Positions 18,824 through 29,786 are shown, numbered from the stretch's first letter. The stretch is DNA of 64,000 nt from Calothrix sp. PCC 7716 (GCF_019977735.1 NZ_AP025018.1:1674001-1738000), one strand, 5' to 3'. Translations and numbers: made by a program. Notes: generated from the letters alone by a model not told the origin.

Positions 18824-18895
18824 AAAAAATCAGAAAGGGCACCGACGACTGGCCGTGTTTCGTCTCGGTGCCCTTACTGGTTCGCTCCTCACACA
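18824..18895 (-). ncRNA. Candidate small RNA, about 72 nt, with own promoter and terminator
   Basis: On the minus strand a near-consensus promoter (18902-18930) would start a transcript near 18895. That transcript ends in an 11-bp terminator stem: AAGGGCACCGA (18865-18875, minus sense) pairs with TCGGTGCCCTT (18835-18845, minus sense), and a T-rich tail ending in ATTTTTTAT follows at about 18821-18830. The 5' end reads GUGUGUGAGGAGCGAACC and is probably unpaired. No protein-coding frame is convincing. The GUGUGAGGAG stretch is the exact complement of CUCCUCACAC, the core of the conserved Yfr1 sRNA motif as I remember it. I could not match the RNA to a named family. Confidence 0.6.
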
Positions 18896-18901
18896 CCTGA
18901 T

Positions 18902-18930
18902 ACTATATCTCGACCTTTTTAATGAGTCAA
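18902..18930 (-). promoter_or_regulatory. Sigma-70-type promoter of the candidate small RNA
   Basis: Minus strand: TTGACT (18925-18930), a 17-bp spacer, then TATAGT (18902-18907). This is one of the closest matches to the housekeeping consensus noticed in the window, and it lies about 7 bp before the proposed start of the RNA. Confidence 0.65.
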
Positions 18931-19027
18931 TAGATTTTACAAAACTTTTTATATTTTTAATAATTTGGCTAGTTATTTAATTAGTTGATTAAGTCCTGTT
19001 CGCCTAATTTATAAAAATATTCACAAT

Positions 19028-19834
19028 TTATATTTCTAATCTTGCGGCGGAATTTAATTTCTCTTCTAATAACAATCTTAATATCTGCTGAGTAACTACT
19101 ATCAGCCCTATATACGCGCTGACTAGTTCGGGTTGGTTTTTTACTTCGCCCCAAATACGAGTATGGCGCCAAAAACATTCTAAAGCCATTGCCAAATTTA
19201 ACGCTTTGGAATGCCAATAGATTGGTGAACGTACATCAATACATACCAAATCATCTATTATTTCCACGCTTGTAGCTATTAAACGTTGTGACTCGTGTGA
19301 GTTGAAGCGAAATTTACCTTGACTGTCTAACCAAGGAATTTGTAATGGCTGGTCAAATGATATTAACCCCTCGTGCCGAGCTAGCCGCAGCAATGAACAA
19401 CAACGCGCGTGGGCATATTGGATTAAAAATGAAGGAGTGTCCGAGTGTGGGAGTGTGGGAGTGTGGGAGTGTGGGAGTGCGAGAAAGCGGTGTTGTTCTA
19501 CCACACTTTGTAGACAGCCTGCTATAGCATTTGGAGCGACTTCGATATAAATCAAACCTGCCACTGCCTTCAACATAAAATTCTCGTTACAATCACAAAA
19601 ATGAGAGACAAGTTGGGACGCAATGACTGAAGCGCTTATGCCATATACTTTTGCTGCTTTAAAGGCTACTTCGGAAATATACAAAACTTTACATGTTTCT
19701 TTACTTTTTCGTACCCAAACGGACGCAAGCGCAAACGGTAATAGTTTATTTTCGTTGGTATAAATACTTAAGACTTCTAACAAATGACCTCTTACTTGCT
19801 GTCTAATTGCTGTGTATTTGCTAACTAGTATCAT
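19028..19834 (-). CDS. Stand-alone DALR anticodon-binding domain protein
   Basis: A 268-residue protein from MILVSKYTAIRQQVRG (ATG at 19832-19834; three codons longer from the upstream ATG). The second half resembles the DALR domain of arginyl-tRNA synthetase: FLIQYAHARCCSLLRLARHEG and the terminal helix SAYIGLIVVTQQILRLLLEEK. The catalytic synthetase domain is absent. Such free DALR proteins are known in cyanobacteria without a settled role. Between the halves, LPHSHTPTLPHSDTPS is encoded by an 8-bp minisatellite (AGTGTGGG units, 19432-19492), so the linker is probably not native. Its 3' end faces the small RNA gene and the HAD gene. Confidence 0.7.
   Translation of the reverse strand: MILVSKYTAIRQQVRGHLLEVLSIYTNENKLLPFALASVWVRKSKETCKVLYISEVAFKAAKVYGISASVIASQLVSHFCDCNENFMLKAVAGLIYIEVAPNAIAGCLQSVVEQHRFLALPHSHTPTLPHSDTPSFLIQYAHARCCSLLRLARHEGLISFDQPLQIPWLDSQGKFRFNSHESQRLIATSVEIIDDLVCIDVRSPIYWHSKALNLAMALECFWRHTRIWGEVKNQPELVSAYIGLIVVTQQILRLLLEEKLNSAARLEI
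19432..19492. repeat. 8-bp minisatellite inside the DALR gene
   Basis: Four to five tandem AGTGTGGG units (19445-19480) with degenerate flanks. Eight is not a multiple of three, yet the reading frame remains open through the array. The encoded amino-acid pattern is PHS/HTPT/LPH. Confidence 0.8.
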
Positions 19835-19966
19835 AATATACACATAGTAAGTTTGTCAGAACCCCTTTACATACCAAACAACGCATTTTTACGCTATATA
19901 CCTTTTGGCATAACTTTAATTTAGAGGGAGAAAAATAAGAATTCCATGAAATTTGATGAAAGATGG

Positions 19967-20006
19967 GTAAATTTTACTACCATCATTGTACAGTAAGAAG
20001 TATAAC
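19967..20006 (+). promoter_or_regulatory. NtcA-type promoter upstream of devH
   Basis: GTAAATTTTACTAC (19967-19980) fits the NtcA box GTAN8TAC exactly. A -10-like TATAAC follows at 20001-20006, a spacing of 20 bp, close to the roughly 22 bp of class II NtcA-activated promoters. Transcription would start near 20013, leaving a leader of about 130 nt before the devH ATG. NtcA-dependent induction on nitrogen step-down fits what I recall for devH. Match seen by eye. Confidence 0.6.
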
Positions 20007-20042
20007 AAAAGAGTAGGGATTTAATTTCTACTCTGTTATGGC

Positions 20043-20115
20043 TGGCACGTTAGGTGTTAAGCCTGACATGCCAACGCAAAGACACTCCTTGCACCTTTTT
20101 GACGACGCCTGTCTT
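20043..20115 (+). promoter_or_regulatory. Structured devH 5' leader with two hairpins
   Basis: TGGCACGTTAGG (20043-20054) pairs with CCTGACATGCCA (20062-20073) with one mismatch and a 7-nt loop. A second stem joins AAAGACA (about 20078-20084) with TGTCTTT (about 20109-20115). No Shine-Dalgarno sequence precedes the ATG, so leader folding may affect translation. Function is inferred. Confidence 0.5.
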
Positions 20116-20144
20116 TGTCTTCAGCCGAACGCTCTTTGTTACCT

Positions 20145-20864
20145 ATGCAATCTCCATCCTCCTTTTCAGAAGCATCACGTCCTTTCTTGACCTGGCAACG
20201 TATTCTTGACTGGGCCCAAGAACACTATCGCTGTCGTACCTTTAGCAAAGATGAACGCATTCCAGCTAGACCTGGTTTGTTGTACTTGGTGCAAAGAGGT
20301 GCTATCCGCATGGTAGGGACTGCACAAGTTAGTGCGACTGCTAGTCAGCTAACGTCTCGTCGTATTAATCGAACCCCTGAAGAAGCTTTCTTAGGGTTTG
20401 TTGGCGCCGGACAGCCGTTTGAAATAGTTGCTCAGTCACCATTCACACTCCAAGCTTACGCTCACGTTGACCAAACAGCAGTGTTGTGGATGTATTGGCA
20501 CGACTTAGACAACTGGCCACACTTCCGTCGCGAAGTAATGGACGCCTTTAGATACCAGCACCAACGCAAGCTATTGTGGCTGAGTGCCTTGGGACAACGA
20601 CGTACTATCGACCGACTCCTTGGTTTCCTGACCTTGTTAATTGAGGAATACGGTGAGCCGGCGATGAGCGAAACCGACCCAGATGTAATTCGTGGTTACT
20701 GTTTGCCATTCCCCCTAACTCATGCTCAAATTGGTAGCGCGATTGGTTCAACCCGTGTTACCGTAACTCGTTTGATGGGTAAACTGCGTCAACGCGGTTT
20801 GATATTAACTCAAGGGGATAATTTAATCTGCTTGCCTGCTGAGTCGATTAACCGAGCTAGCTAA
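20145..20864 (+). CDS. devH: Crp/Fnr-type regulator, probably DevH
   Basis: A 239-residue Crp-superfamily DNA-binding protein starting at MQSPSSFSEASRPFLTWQ. A TTG 30 bp upstream is also in frame. The N-terminal sensor half (LLYLVQRGAIRMVG, FLGFVGAGQPFEIVAQSPF) looks like a degenerate cNMP-type barrel without the canonical phosphate-binding cassette. The C-terminal winged helix contains LTHAQIGSAIGSTRVTVTRLMGKLRQRG, the helix-turn-helix. The sequence agrees with my memory of DevH, required for heterocyst glycolipid layer formation in Anabaena, but homologues also occur outside heterocystous strains. The NtcA-type promoter and structured leader upstream support a nitrogen-regulated role. Confidence 0.7.
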   Translation: MQSPSSFSEASRPFLTWQRILDWAQEHYRCRTFSKDERIPARPGLLYLVQRGAIRMVGTAQVSATASQLTSRRINRTPEEAFLGFVGAGQPFEIVAQSPFTLQAYAHVDQTAVLWMYWHDLDNWPHFRREVMDAFRYQHQRKLLWLSALGQRRTIDRLLGFLTLLIEEYGEPAMSETDPDVIRGYCLPFPLTHAQIGSAIGSTRVTVTRLMGKLRQRGLILTQGDNLICLPAESINRAS

Positions 20865-21196
20865 CATTCTAGTTTTAAAGCAGCAGGGGGAGAGCGAATT
20901 TTGACTTTCCCCAGCTTGGGATATCAATTCCTGCCCCTGCTCGTCATAAGTAAGTTAGAGTATGCATCACCTAAAAGTTGCTCAATTTGCCCGTTTTGTT
21001 TGACGACTACGAACAAATTGCTGGTAATTTGGGTACTTACCAGATTGAAATACCTCAATGTTCAATTTGTTGCGCTTACCTGAACATTCTGCTGGGAGGA
21101 TGAATAGTTCAATGTATAGAGCCACTTTTGACCCTTGCTTCCGCCCCAACGGCACTGGTTTGATTGAACATTGAGGAACAACTTCTGGGGCATTAA
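20865..21196. other. Spacer after devH with a 14-bp perfect inverted repeat
   Basis: CCTCAATGTTCAAT (21053-21066) and ATTGAACATTGAGG (21163-21176) are perfect reverse complements enclosing 96 bp. A 24-codon frame (21100-21174, MNSSMYRATFDPCF...) starts right behind GGGAGG but has no independent support. The rest of the spacer shows nothing recognisable. Confidence 0.5.
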
Positions 21197-22573
21197 TTAC
21201 AAAATTATTGATAAAAGTTTATATATGAGTCGAAATAGTGAAGTAACGGCAATAGATATTAAGCCAGCAATAACCGCATAAAATAAAACTTCAGGTATGC
21301 TTAACGAACCTCTTAGAAAAACCAGAACTATCGGTAAAGTTATGACTGGAAAAATAATTAAATCTGAACCACCTACCCAGCGTTGAAATTGAGCAAATAT
21401 CATAGCACTAATTACGACTAGTGATATAACTAAACTAATTGGTGTAGATTTAATCAAAGTAAAAACCGCTATTGCAATTAAGCCACCTTCAAAGCCACTA
21501 AATCCTGCTCCTGCTAATACTTCTAGTAGAGAAAATTTTCGTTTTGACTTACTAACTGTCCCTGTTTGTGATGACTGAAATTCTGTTGGGTATTGTTGTG
21601 GTTGTGGTTGTGGTTGTGGTTGTGGTGGACTTAAAGCTTCAAGTACATGACTTGCCCTTTGAAACCTCTGGTTTGCAGCAGGAAGTAACATGCGATTTAA
21701 AACGGATGTTAACGTTGGACTAGTAGTCACAAAATTTTGCCATTTCCACTGATTTGTGTAGGAATCAAATAGTTCTGTAACATCTTTAGCAGTAAGGAGA
21801 ATGATTATAGTTACTGCTAAAGCGTATAAATCTGTGGATGGAAATACTTGACCACCTGACATTTGTTCGGGTGGCGCAAATCCCATTGAATAAATCCCCG
21901 TTGAGGCGCCTGTTTTTCCAACTGGAGAATTTGTCACTAATTTAACGGCGCCAAAGTCAAGTAAAAAGAGTTTGCCGCTCTTGTCACGCATGATATTCGA
22001 GGGTTTAATATCACGGTGAATGATGCCTTGGTTATGAACAAAATCAAGTACTTTTAAAATTGAACTCAACACTTCGACGGCATCAGACTCGGAAAACTGA
22101 CCTTTTTGTACTAGTTCTTGTTCTAGATTTTCTCCAGTAATATACTCTTGGACTAAATAGAAATACTGCTCTTGCCGTCCAGGTGGTGAACTTTCGACAA
22201 TAACCGGAAAGTAAGCATACAAATTGGGTATTTGGTCGTGCTGGTAGCCAACTTCTTCTAAAACCACTGCCTCGCGTTCAAATAAGTCTTGCGCGAGTTT
22301 TAGTTGTGTGGGACTTAAAGAAGTTGATGGCAAAAATTGCTTGACTACACAAGAGCGCATTGTTGGCGTATAACGGTCACGCGCGAAAAATGCTGCACCA
22401 AATCCACCTCTACCAAGTACTTTAGTTGGAATATACCTTCCAGCTAAAATTAATGGCATTCCGCAACTAGTACAGTATTTCTGCTGCACGGTTCTAATTA
22501 CATTAGTTTCGTCAAGGTCGGCAAAATAATTTAGCGGACGCGGACAATGCGGACGAGTGCAGTAAACTTCCAT
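21197..22573 (-). CDS. Membrane-bound serine/threonine protein kinase
   Basis: Hanks-type kinase of 458 residues starting at MEVYCTRPHCPRPLNYFAD, the usual cyanobacterial start with a Cys-rich zinc-ribbon-like segment (CTRPHC, CTSCG). The kinase domain follows: glycine loop LGRGGFGAAFFA, VVKQFLP with the ATP-anchoring Lys, catalytic loop IIHRDIKPSNIM, DFGAVK and the APPEQ activation segment end. A (PQ)n linker comes next, then three to four hydrophobic helices (GGLIAIAVFTLIK, ISLVISLVVISAMIF and two more) at the C-terminus. All catalytic residues are present. Frame extends 18 codons upstream of the chosen ATG. Substrates are unknown. Same strand as rbcR, 91 bp behind it. Confidence 0.9.
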   Translation of the reverse strand: MEVYCTRPHCPRPLNYFADLDETNVIRTVQQKYCTSCGMPLILAGRYIPTKVLGRGGFGAAFFARDRYTPTMRSCVVKQFLPSTSLSPTQLKLAQDLFEREAVVLEEVGYQHDQIPNLYAYFPVIVESSPPGRQEQYFYLVQEYITGENLEQELVQKGQFSESDAVEVLSSILKVLDFVHNQGIIHRDIKPSNIMRDKSGKLFLLDFGAVKLVTNSPVGKTGASTGIYSMGFAPPEQMSGGQVFPSTDLYALAVTIIILLTAKDVTELFDSYTNQWKWQNFVTTSPTLTSVLNRMLLPAANQRFQRASHVLEALSPPQPQPQPQPQQYPTEFQSSQTGTVSKSKRKFSLLEVLAGAGFSGFEGGLIAIAVFTLIKSTPISLVISLVVISAMIFAQFQRWVGGSDLIIFPVITLPIVLVFLRGSLSIPEVLFYAVIAGLISIAVTSLFRLIYKLLSIIL

Positions 22574-22664
22574 ATTTAGCAATTGCCATTTACATTCGTG
22601 AGATAACCCACTTGCAGCCGTGGGCATCCCTTATTACAGCGCCAGACTGCGTGACAAAACGAAT

Positions 22665-23675
22665 TTAATCATCGCCCAAAACTGCCTCCTCACCATTTAA
22701 AGCAGCAACCACTATTTCTCTGTGTGTTGATTTTAACACTTCCATATTCCAGCCCGGTGCCGCAAATTGAGGTAAAATTTCTTGGCTGAAGGCTTCTGCT
22801 GCTTTGGAACGATAACGGTTGGGATTAAAAATTAGCCATAGAGTTCGCTTGACTACTACACCTTCTATTGGTGAGCGGTGCAGTACTCCCATTTGCAATT
22901 CCTTAGAAATTGCCGAGGTGGAAACAAACGCTGCTCCCAAACCTGATTGCACAGCTGTTTTGATGGCTTCGATGGAATTCAACTCCATCTCAATCTTGAA
23001 ACGCCGCGTATCGATATCACAGCGCGATAGCACTTGTTCGATAACCTTGCGTATAGTGGATTGCGAATCGAGGGTAATGAATTGTAATTTATATAAGTCT
23101 TCTTTTTGAATTTTTTCCAGTTTTGCGAAAGGATGAGATACGGGTAAAATCAATGCCAATTCGTCTTCTGCGTAGGAAATCGTTTCTAGCGACTCGGCAA
23201 GTTCACCGGGAACTTCACCACCAATAATAGCTAAATCGACTTGTCCGTTGGCGACGCCCCATGCTGTGCGTCGCGTTGAGTGGACGTGTAATTGTACGGC
23301 TACATCGGGGTATTTTTGTCGAAACATGCCTATCATTCGTGGCAACAAATAAGTGCCTGTTGTTTGAGAGGCGCCGACAATTAGAGTACCACCTTGGAGA
23401 TTTTGCAGGTCATCGATAGCGCGACAGGTTTCTTGACATAAGCTAAGGATTTTTTCACCGTAGCTAAGTAATAAATGTCCTGCTTCGGTTAATTGCGCGC
23501 GTCTACCTCCACGGTCAAATAAGGGAACATCAAGTTGACGCTCTAAGTTCTGCACCTGCAAACTAACAGCAGGTTGAGAAACATAAAGGCTGTCAGCGGC
23601 ACGCTTGAAGCTCCCTTCTGCGGCAATCGCTTTGAGAATACGTAACTGATCTAGAGTAAAAGGAAGGTCAGACAT
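22665..23675 (-). CDS. rbcR: LysR-type regulator RbcR (Ycf30 family)
   Basis: LysR-type transcriptional regulator of 336 residues from [18 protein letters not shown] (ATG at 23673-23675; a GTG four codons upstream is unlikely). The helix-turn-helix is [20 protein letters not shown]. The effector domain includes [20 protein letters not shown] and [21 protein letters not shown]. These segments are nearly identical to what I remember of Synechocystis RbcR and plastid Ycf30, activators of Rubisco genes that respond to carbon metabolites. The C-terminal 25 residues ([21 protein letters not shown]) extend beyond the usual fold. The location upstream of ndhF-ndhD, divergent from them, fits a carbon-metabolism role. 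Confidence 0.85.
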   Translation of the reverse strand: MSDLPFTLDQLRILKAIAAEGSFKRAADSLYVSQPAVSLQVQNLERQLDVPLFDRGGRRAQLTEAGHLLLSYGEKILSLCQETCRAIDDLQNLQGGTLIVGASQTTGTYLLPRMIGMFRQKYPDVAVQLHVHSTRRTAWGVANGQVDLAIIGGEVPGELAESLETISYAEDELALILPVSHPFAKLEKIQKEDLYKLQFITLDSQSTIRKVIEQVLSRCDIDTRRFKIEMELNSIEAIKTAVQSGLGAAFVSTSAISKELQMGVLHRSPIEGVVVKRTLWLIFNPNRYRSKAAEAFSQEILPQFAAPGWNMEVLKSTHREIVVAALNGEEAVLGDD

Positions 23676-23934
23676 AAGGCTCAACACACAAACGTTGAAA
23701 GGAGCAACGAAAATTGATAATTAGGTTTGGAAAAGGCGCCCGTTATAAAACGAGTGCGGTTGAAATAATTCTCCACTTTACTGGACGAGTTTTTAAGCAT
23801 CAACCAGCTTGGAGGCTTTGGTTGAAAAAGGCAACATAAGCAACACCTTGACTATTGTCCCCCTTTAAACACTTTGTGAAATTGATTGTACTGAAATAAG
23901 CGTTGATTTAAATTACCGGAGCGTATGTCGCGTG

Positions 23935-24648
23935 ATGATGCCAGATTGGTTAACCCCTAGTCATTTTATGATGCTTGGATTACAAATAGTATTTGCAATC
24001 GCGCACAGCGGAGGCGCTGCACTGCGTCCTATTGCAGAAAAGTATACAGGTGCAAGGTTATATCGCGTTATTTTTGCTTTAATCAGCCTACCTTTGGCTG
24101 TCCTACTAGTTGTTTACTTTTTTAATCACCGTTATGATGGGTTGCAACTTTGGCAAGTCCAAGGACTACCAGGGGTACAAACATTCGTTTGGGTGCTATC
24201 GGCGATATCGTTTTTGTTCTTGTATCCTGCCACATTCAATCTACTAGAAATTGCTGCCATTCAAAAGCCCCAAGTTCTTTTGTACGAGACGGGTATTATT
24301 CGTATTACCCGCCACCCGCAAATGGTTGGACAGGTAATTTGGTGCATTGCCCATACTTTATGGATAGGCACAACTTTTACACTCGTTACTTCGATTGGTC
24401 TAATATTGCACCATTTATTTGCGGTTTGGCACGGTGATCGGCGCCTACTCGCTCGCTACGGTGAAGCTTTTGAATTGGTAAAACAACGCACTAGTATTAT
24501 TCCATTGTTAGCAATTCTTGACGGGCGCCAGTCACTTAAATGGCAAGAATTCGTGCGTCCTGCCTATTTAGGCGTTACACTTTTTGTACTGCTATTTTGG
24601 TGGTTACACCCTTTGCTCTTAGTGTCAACAAGTAAGATACAGTTTTGA
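23935..24648 (+). CDS. NnrU family membrane protein, Z-ISO-like
   Basis: Integral membrane protein of 237 residues with about six hydrophobic segments (for example LYRVIFALISLPLAVLLVVY and TFVWVLSAISFLFLYP). It belongs to the NnrU family, which includes 15-cis-zeta-carotene isomerase (Z-ISO) of plants and cyanobacteria, a heme enzyme of carotenoid synthesis. The motif GIIRITRHPQMVGQVIW and several conserved His (FAIAHSG, ITRHPQ, LILHHLFAVWHGD) are consistent with heme ligation. Assignment to Z-ISO rather than another NnrU protein is inference. The frame starts GTG-ATG-ATG; I chose the first ATG (23935), about 14 bp after GGAG. Confidence 0.7.
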   Translation: MMPDWLTPSHFMMLGLQIVFAIAHSGGAALRPIAEKYTGARLYRVIFALISLPLAVLLVVYFFNHRYDGLQLWQVQGLPGVQTFVWVLSAISFLFLYPATFNLLEIAAIQKPQVLLYETGIIRITRHPQMVGQVIWCIAHTLWIGTTFTLVTSIGLILHHLFAVWHGDRRLLARYGEAFELVKQRTSIIPLLAILDGRQSLKWQEFVRPAYLGVTLFVLLFWWLHPLLLVSTSKIQF

Positions 24649-24826
24649 ATACTAGCACATAGTCTATTGACAGACTGACCAAAACTAATTACACGCATTG
24701 AGTTTGCTGTTATCAAATACAGCGAAATCAATGTACGATGAAGTCAACTGCCTACACTGCCCTGCTGGTCAGTGTGGGATTGTCAGATACCTTTAATATA
24801 AAAACCCTATAAATCACAGAGGCGTC

Positions 24827-25201
24827 ATGGTGTTGTCGGTTAGTGAGCGGACATTTACTCAAGAAGTTTTAGAATCTCATGTTCCTGTCTTAGTTAATTT
24901 TGGGGCACCTTGGTGCGGGTTATGTCGTATTATTCACCCTCTACTGTTACAGTTCAGCCGAGAGTGTGGAACAGAAATCAAACTCGTTAACATCAACGCT
25001 GATGAAAATTTTAAACTATCAAATCAGTACAGGCTCAAATCGCTACCAACTTTAATCTTGATTGAACAAGGGCTGGTTCGGCAAAGGCTTGAAGCATTTA
25101 AGGGACGTGAGGACTTGCTCGATGCTTTAGAACGAATCAAAGAAAGCTACATTCAAACTCCCCGAAACCACAGTAGCTCAAAAGCAGCTAGGGTAATGTA
25201 G
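24827..25201 (+). CDS. Thioredoxin-like protein with atypical WCGLC site
   Basis: A 124-residue single thioredoxin domain. The active site is APWCGLCRIIHP: both cysteines are there, but the usual Pro between them is Leu, which should alter redox potential or disulfide partner choice. The cis-Pro segment SLPTLILIEQG is intact. A short basic Ser-rich tail follows the fold. No signal peptide, so cytoplasmic. It lies between the NnrU gene and ndhF on the same strand with a long spacer, so it probably has its own promoter. Target proteins are unknown. Confidence 0.82.
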   Translation: MVLSVSERTFTQEVLESHVPVLVNFGAPWCGLCRIIHPLLLQFSRECGTEIKLVNINADENFKLSNQYRLKSLPTLILIEQGLVRQRLEAFKGREDLLDALERIKESYIQTPRNHSSSKAARVM

Positions 25202-25692
25202 CCTCGAATTCTTTTTAAAAACAGGGTGCTTACATATGTAAGTGGCACTACAAATTTTTGACACGTTTAAAAATTGAATATAAATCTCAAATTGATAAAA
25301 TAGATTGACATCACCCATTGTTCCTTAAGCCAAGTATATTAGTAATGTTTATCATCACTAAGCGTTATGAGACTTTTGTCCAATTTATGGTTATATGAGA
25401 TAGTCAAGTAGAAAGTTTTAATCATGGGTTAAGTTTGAAGTAGAGTCTTGAGAAGCGCGAGGTTTATTTTCGGTGCCAGTAAAATATTTTCTATATTACG
25501 AAAATAATTTGTGTCTTATTGTACAAGACTCAAAGAAAGTCACCCCAACAATCTGTTCAAAATCTAAACATTGGCTTAACTACCCACCCGATTCCTTTCT
25601 GGTGGGGTATTTTATGAATAAAGGTGTGTGTCACAATTATTTACAGTTCCGACAAATAACTTAATCCAGAATTCTAGAAGTAGGCGCCAGTG
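25202..25692. other. Leader/spacer upstream of ndhF with a hairpin
   Basis: About 490 bp without a supported gene. TACCCACC (25581-25588) and GGTGGGGTA (25601-25609) form a stem with one bulged G, followed by TTTTAT. It could be a terminator, or an attenuator in the ndhF leader, about 80 bp before the start codon. A 63-codon frame at 25473-25664 overlaps the hairpin and has no family resemblance. Confidence 0.45.
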
Positions 25693-27780
<2,088 letters not shown>

Positions 27781-27783
27781 GAA

Positions 27784-27849
27784 AGTGCTGAGTGTAAAGT
27801 GCTGAGTGCTGAGTTTTTTCTACTCAGCACTCAGTACTCAGCACTTTTT
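27784..27849. repeat. STRR inverted arrays forming a hairpin between ndhF and ndhD
   Basis: GTGCTGA units (27785-27813) are followed by TTTTTT and then by the opposite orientation TCAGCAC units (27822-27846) with TTTTTA after. The arms can pair into a stem of more than 15 bp. It lies 5 bp behind the ndhF stop codon and may act as a partial terminator between the two subunit genes. Confidence 0.8.
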
Positions 27850-28048
27850 ACTACTGTTGAGGGATGTCAAATCTACAAAAATTTTAATAATACTTAACGT
27901 AAACATGGGGGAGCGTGTAATTATCCTTCATGTTTTTTCATTTTTGTTAAATCAACCTAACAAACTGGGCGAAAGCTAAAAAAAACTGCTACTAAATAGC
28001 TAGTGGATGATAGCCGAAATTTGATTAAGAGTTACTCAAAAACTTCCG

Positions 28049-29620
28049 ATGAATACAGCTCATTTCCCGTGGCTGACGACGATTATTCTTTTGCCGATTG
28101 CGGCGTCGCTACTAGTACCAATTATCCCGGATAAAGATGGCAAAACAGTACGCTGGTTCGCGCTAATCGTTGGACTGGTTGATTTTGCATTGATTGTTGC
28201 TGCATTTTACACCGGATACGATTTTTCTAATCCAGATTTGCAATTGGTAGAAAGCTACCCTTGGGTCCCACAACTTGATTTGAATTGGTCAGTAGGGGCA
28301 GACGGCTTGTCGATGCCCCTTATTATTTTGACAGGGTTTATTACAACGCTGGCAATTTTGGCTGCATGGCCTGTAACCCTGAAACCAAGGCTATTTTACT
28401 TCTTAATTTTGGCGATGTACGGTGGACAAATAGCCGTATTCGCTGTCCAGGACATGCTGCTGTTCTTTTTGGTATGGGAACTTGAACTTGTACCTGTTTA
28501 CTTCTTGCTGTCTATATGGGGTGGTAAGAAGAGACAGTATGCTGCAACCAAGTTTATTTTGTACACAGCAGGTGGGTCGCTGTTTATTTTACTCGCTGCC
28601 CTAACAATGGGATTTTATGGCGATACGGTGACATTCAATATGCAAGCGTTAGGACTTAAAGACTATGCGCTCAATGTTGAACTTTTGCTTTACGGCGCCT
28701 TTTTAATTGCCTACGCGGTAAAATTACCTATCATTCCTCTCCACACTTGGCTACCCGATGCTCATGGTGAAGCAACAGCACCTGTTCACATGTTGCTTGC
28801 TGGTATTCTGCTGAAAATGGGTGGATATGCGTTAATTCGCATGAATGCTCAGATGTTACCTGATGCTCATGCTTATTTTGCGCCTGTACTGGTGATATTA
28901 GGTGTCGTAAATATTATCTACGCTGCTTTAACATCGTTTGCTCAACGTAACCTCAAGCGTAAAATTGCCTATTCTTCGATTTCGCACATGGGGTTTGTGA
29001 CTATTGGTATTGCTACATTTACCGATTTGGGTTTAAACGGCGCCGTACTCCAAATGATATCTCATGGTTTGATAGGGGCTAGTTTATTCTTCCTTGTTGG
29101 CGCCACATACGACCGTACTCACACGCTGATGCTTGATGAGATGGGTGGTGTTGGTAAGCGTATGGGTAGAATTTTCGCAATGTTTACAACTTGTTCGCTG
29201 GCATCTTTGGCATTGCCTGGAATGAGCGGTTTCGTTGCTGAATTGATGGTATTTGTGGGTTTCGCAACTAGCGATGCTTATAGCCCAACTTTTAAAGTGA
29301 TTGTAATCTTCTTGATGGCAATTGGTGTTATTCTTACCCCAATTTACTTGCTGTCGATGCTGCGCGAGATTTTCTACGGTAAAGAAAATGAAGAACTCGT
29401 ATCGCATCAAAACCTTATTGATGCTGAACCGCGCGAAATTTTCATTATTGCTTGTTTGTTGGTACCAATTATCGGAATTGGTTTATATCCTAAGATGTTA
29501 ACCCAAATTTACGATTCAACCACGATACAACTAACCGCAAGATTACGTGATTCAGTGCCTACGATAGCACAAAAAGAATCACCTGCTGTTTCGCTTCAGG
29601 CGCCTGAATTGCGCGAATAA
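28049..29620 (+). CDS. ndhD: NDH-1 subunit 4 (NdhD1)
   Basis: Antiporter-like membrane subunit of photosynthetic complex I, 523 residues with about 14 helices. The helix with [18 protein letters not shown] carries the conserved Glu. [18 protein letters not shown] carries the conserved Lys. [15 protein letters not shown] and [15 protein letters not shown] are also typical. The sequence resembles NdhD1, the partner of NdhF1 in respiration and cyclic electron flow, rather than the CO2-uptake forms NdhD3/D4. It follows ndhF after a 268-bp spacer with an STRR hairpin, and a clear terminator follows the gene. Confidence 0.94.
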   Translation: MNTAHFPWLTTIILLPIAASLLVPIIPDKDGKTVRWFALIVGLVDFALIVAAFYTGYDFSNPDLQLVESYPWVPQLDLNWSVGADGLSMPLIILTGFITTLAILAAWPVTLKPRLFYFLILAMYGGQIAVFAVQDMLLFFLVWELELVPVYFLLSIWGGKKRQYAATKFILYTAGGSLFILLAALTMGFYGDTVTFNMQALGLKDYALNVELLLYGAFLIAYAVKLPIIPLHTWLPDAHGEATAPVHMLLAGILLKMGGYALIRMNAQMLPDAHAYFAPVLVILGVVNIIYAALTSFAQRNLKRKIAYSSISHMGFVTIGIATFTDLGLNGAVLQMISHGLIGASLFFLVGATYDRTHTLMLDEMGGVGKRMGRIFAMFTTCSLASLALPGMSGFVAELMVFVGFATSDAYSPTFKVIVIFLMAIGVILTPIYLLSMLREIFYGKENEELVSHQNLIDAEPREIFIIACLLVPIIGIGLYPKMLTQIYDSTTIQLTARLRDSVPTIAQKESPAVSLQAPELRE

Positions 29621-29649
29621 TAATATTTCTCAAATTTCATTAATTTTTT

Positions 29650-29681
29650 AGAGTAGGACAAAGGCGCCTACTCTTTTTTTG
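29650..29681 (+). terminator. Intrinsic terminator after ndhD
   Basis: AGAGTAGG (29650-29657), a 9-nt loop and CCTACTCT (29667-29674), followed by a run of T. It lies 30 bp beyond the ndhD stop codon. The loop contains a GGCGCC site. Confidence 0.88.
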
Positions 29682-29739
29682 TTCAAAATTTTTTAATCGT
29701 GATATTTTTTTAATTTGCCTGGGAATAGTAATAGTAAGC

Positions 29740-29786
29740 CCATTGGCAACGGATTATAACGGATGTAACGGATGTAACGGATGGGT
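29740..29786. repeat. Tandem 9-bp repeat upstream of the Mrr-like gene
   Basis: AACGGAT units with period nine (GTAACGGAT) are repeated about four times directly before the promoter region of the nuclease gene. Confidence 0.7.

Noticed and set aside
18838-18900. Yfr1 gene on the plus strand, because CTCCTCACAC is present
   Set aside because: No 3' terminator hairpin follows the motif on the plus strand, whereas promoter and terminator are both clear on the minus strand.
21100-21174. 24-codon frame MNSSMYRATFDPCF... behind GGGAGG
   Set aside because: The putative ribosome-binding site touches the ATG and no homologue is known; kept only as a remark under the inverted repeat.
25473-25664. 63-codon frame upstream of ndhF
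   Set aside because: It crosses the hairpin at 25581-25609 and has no recognisable domain.
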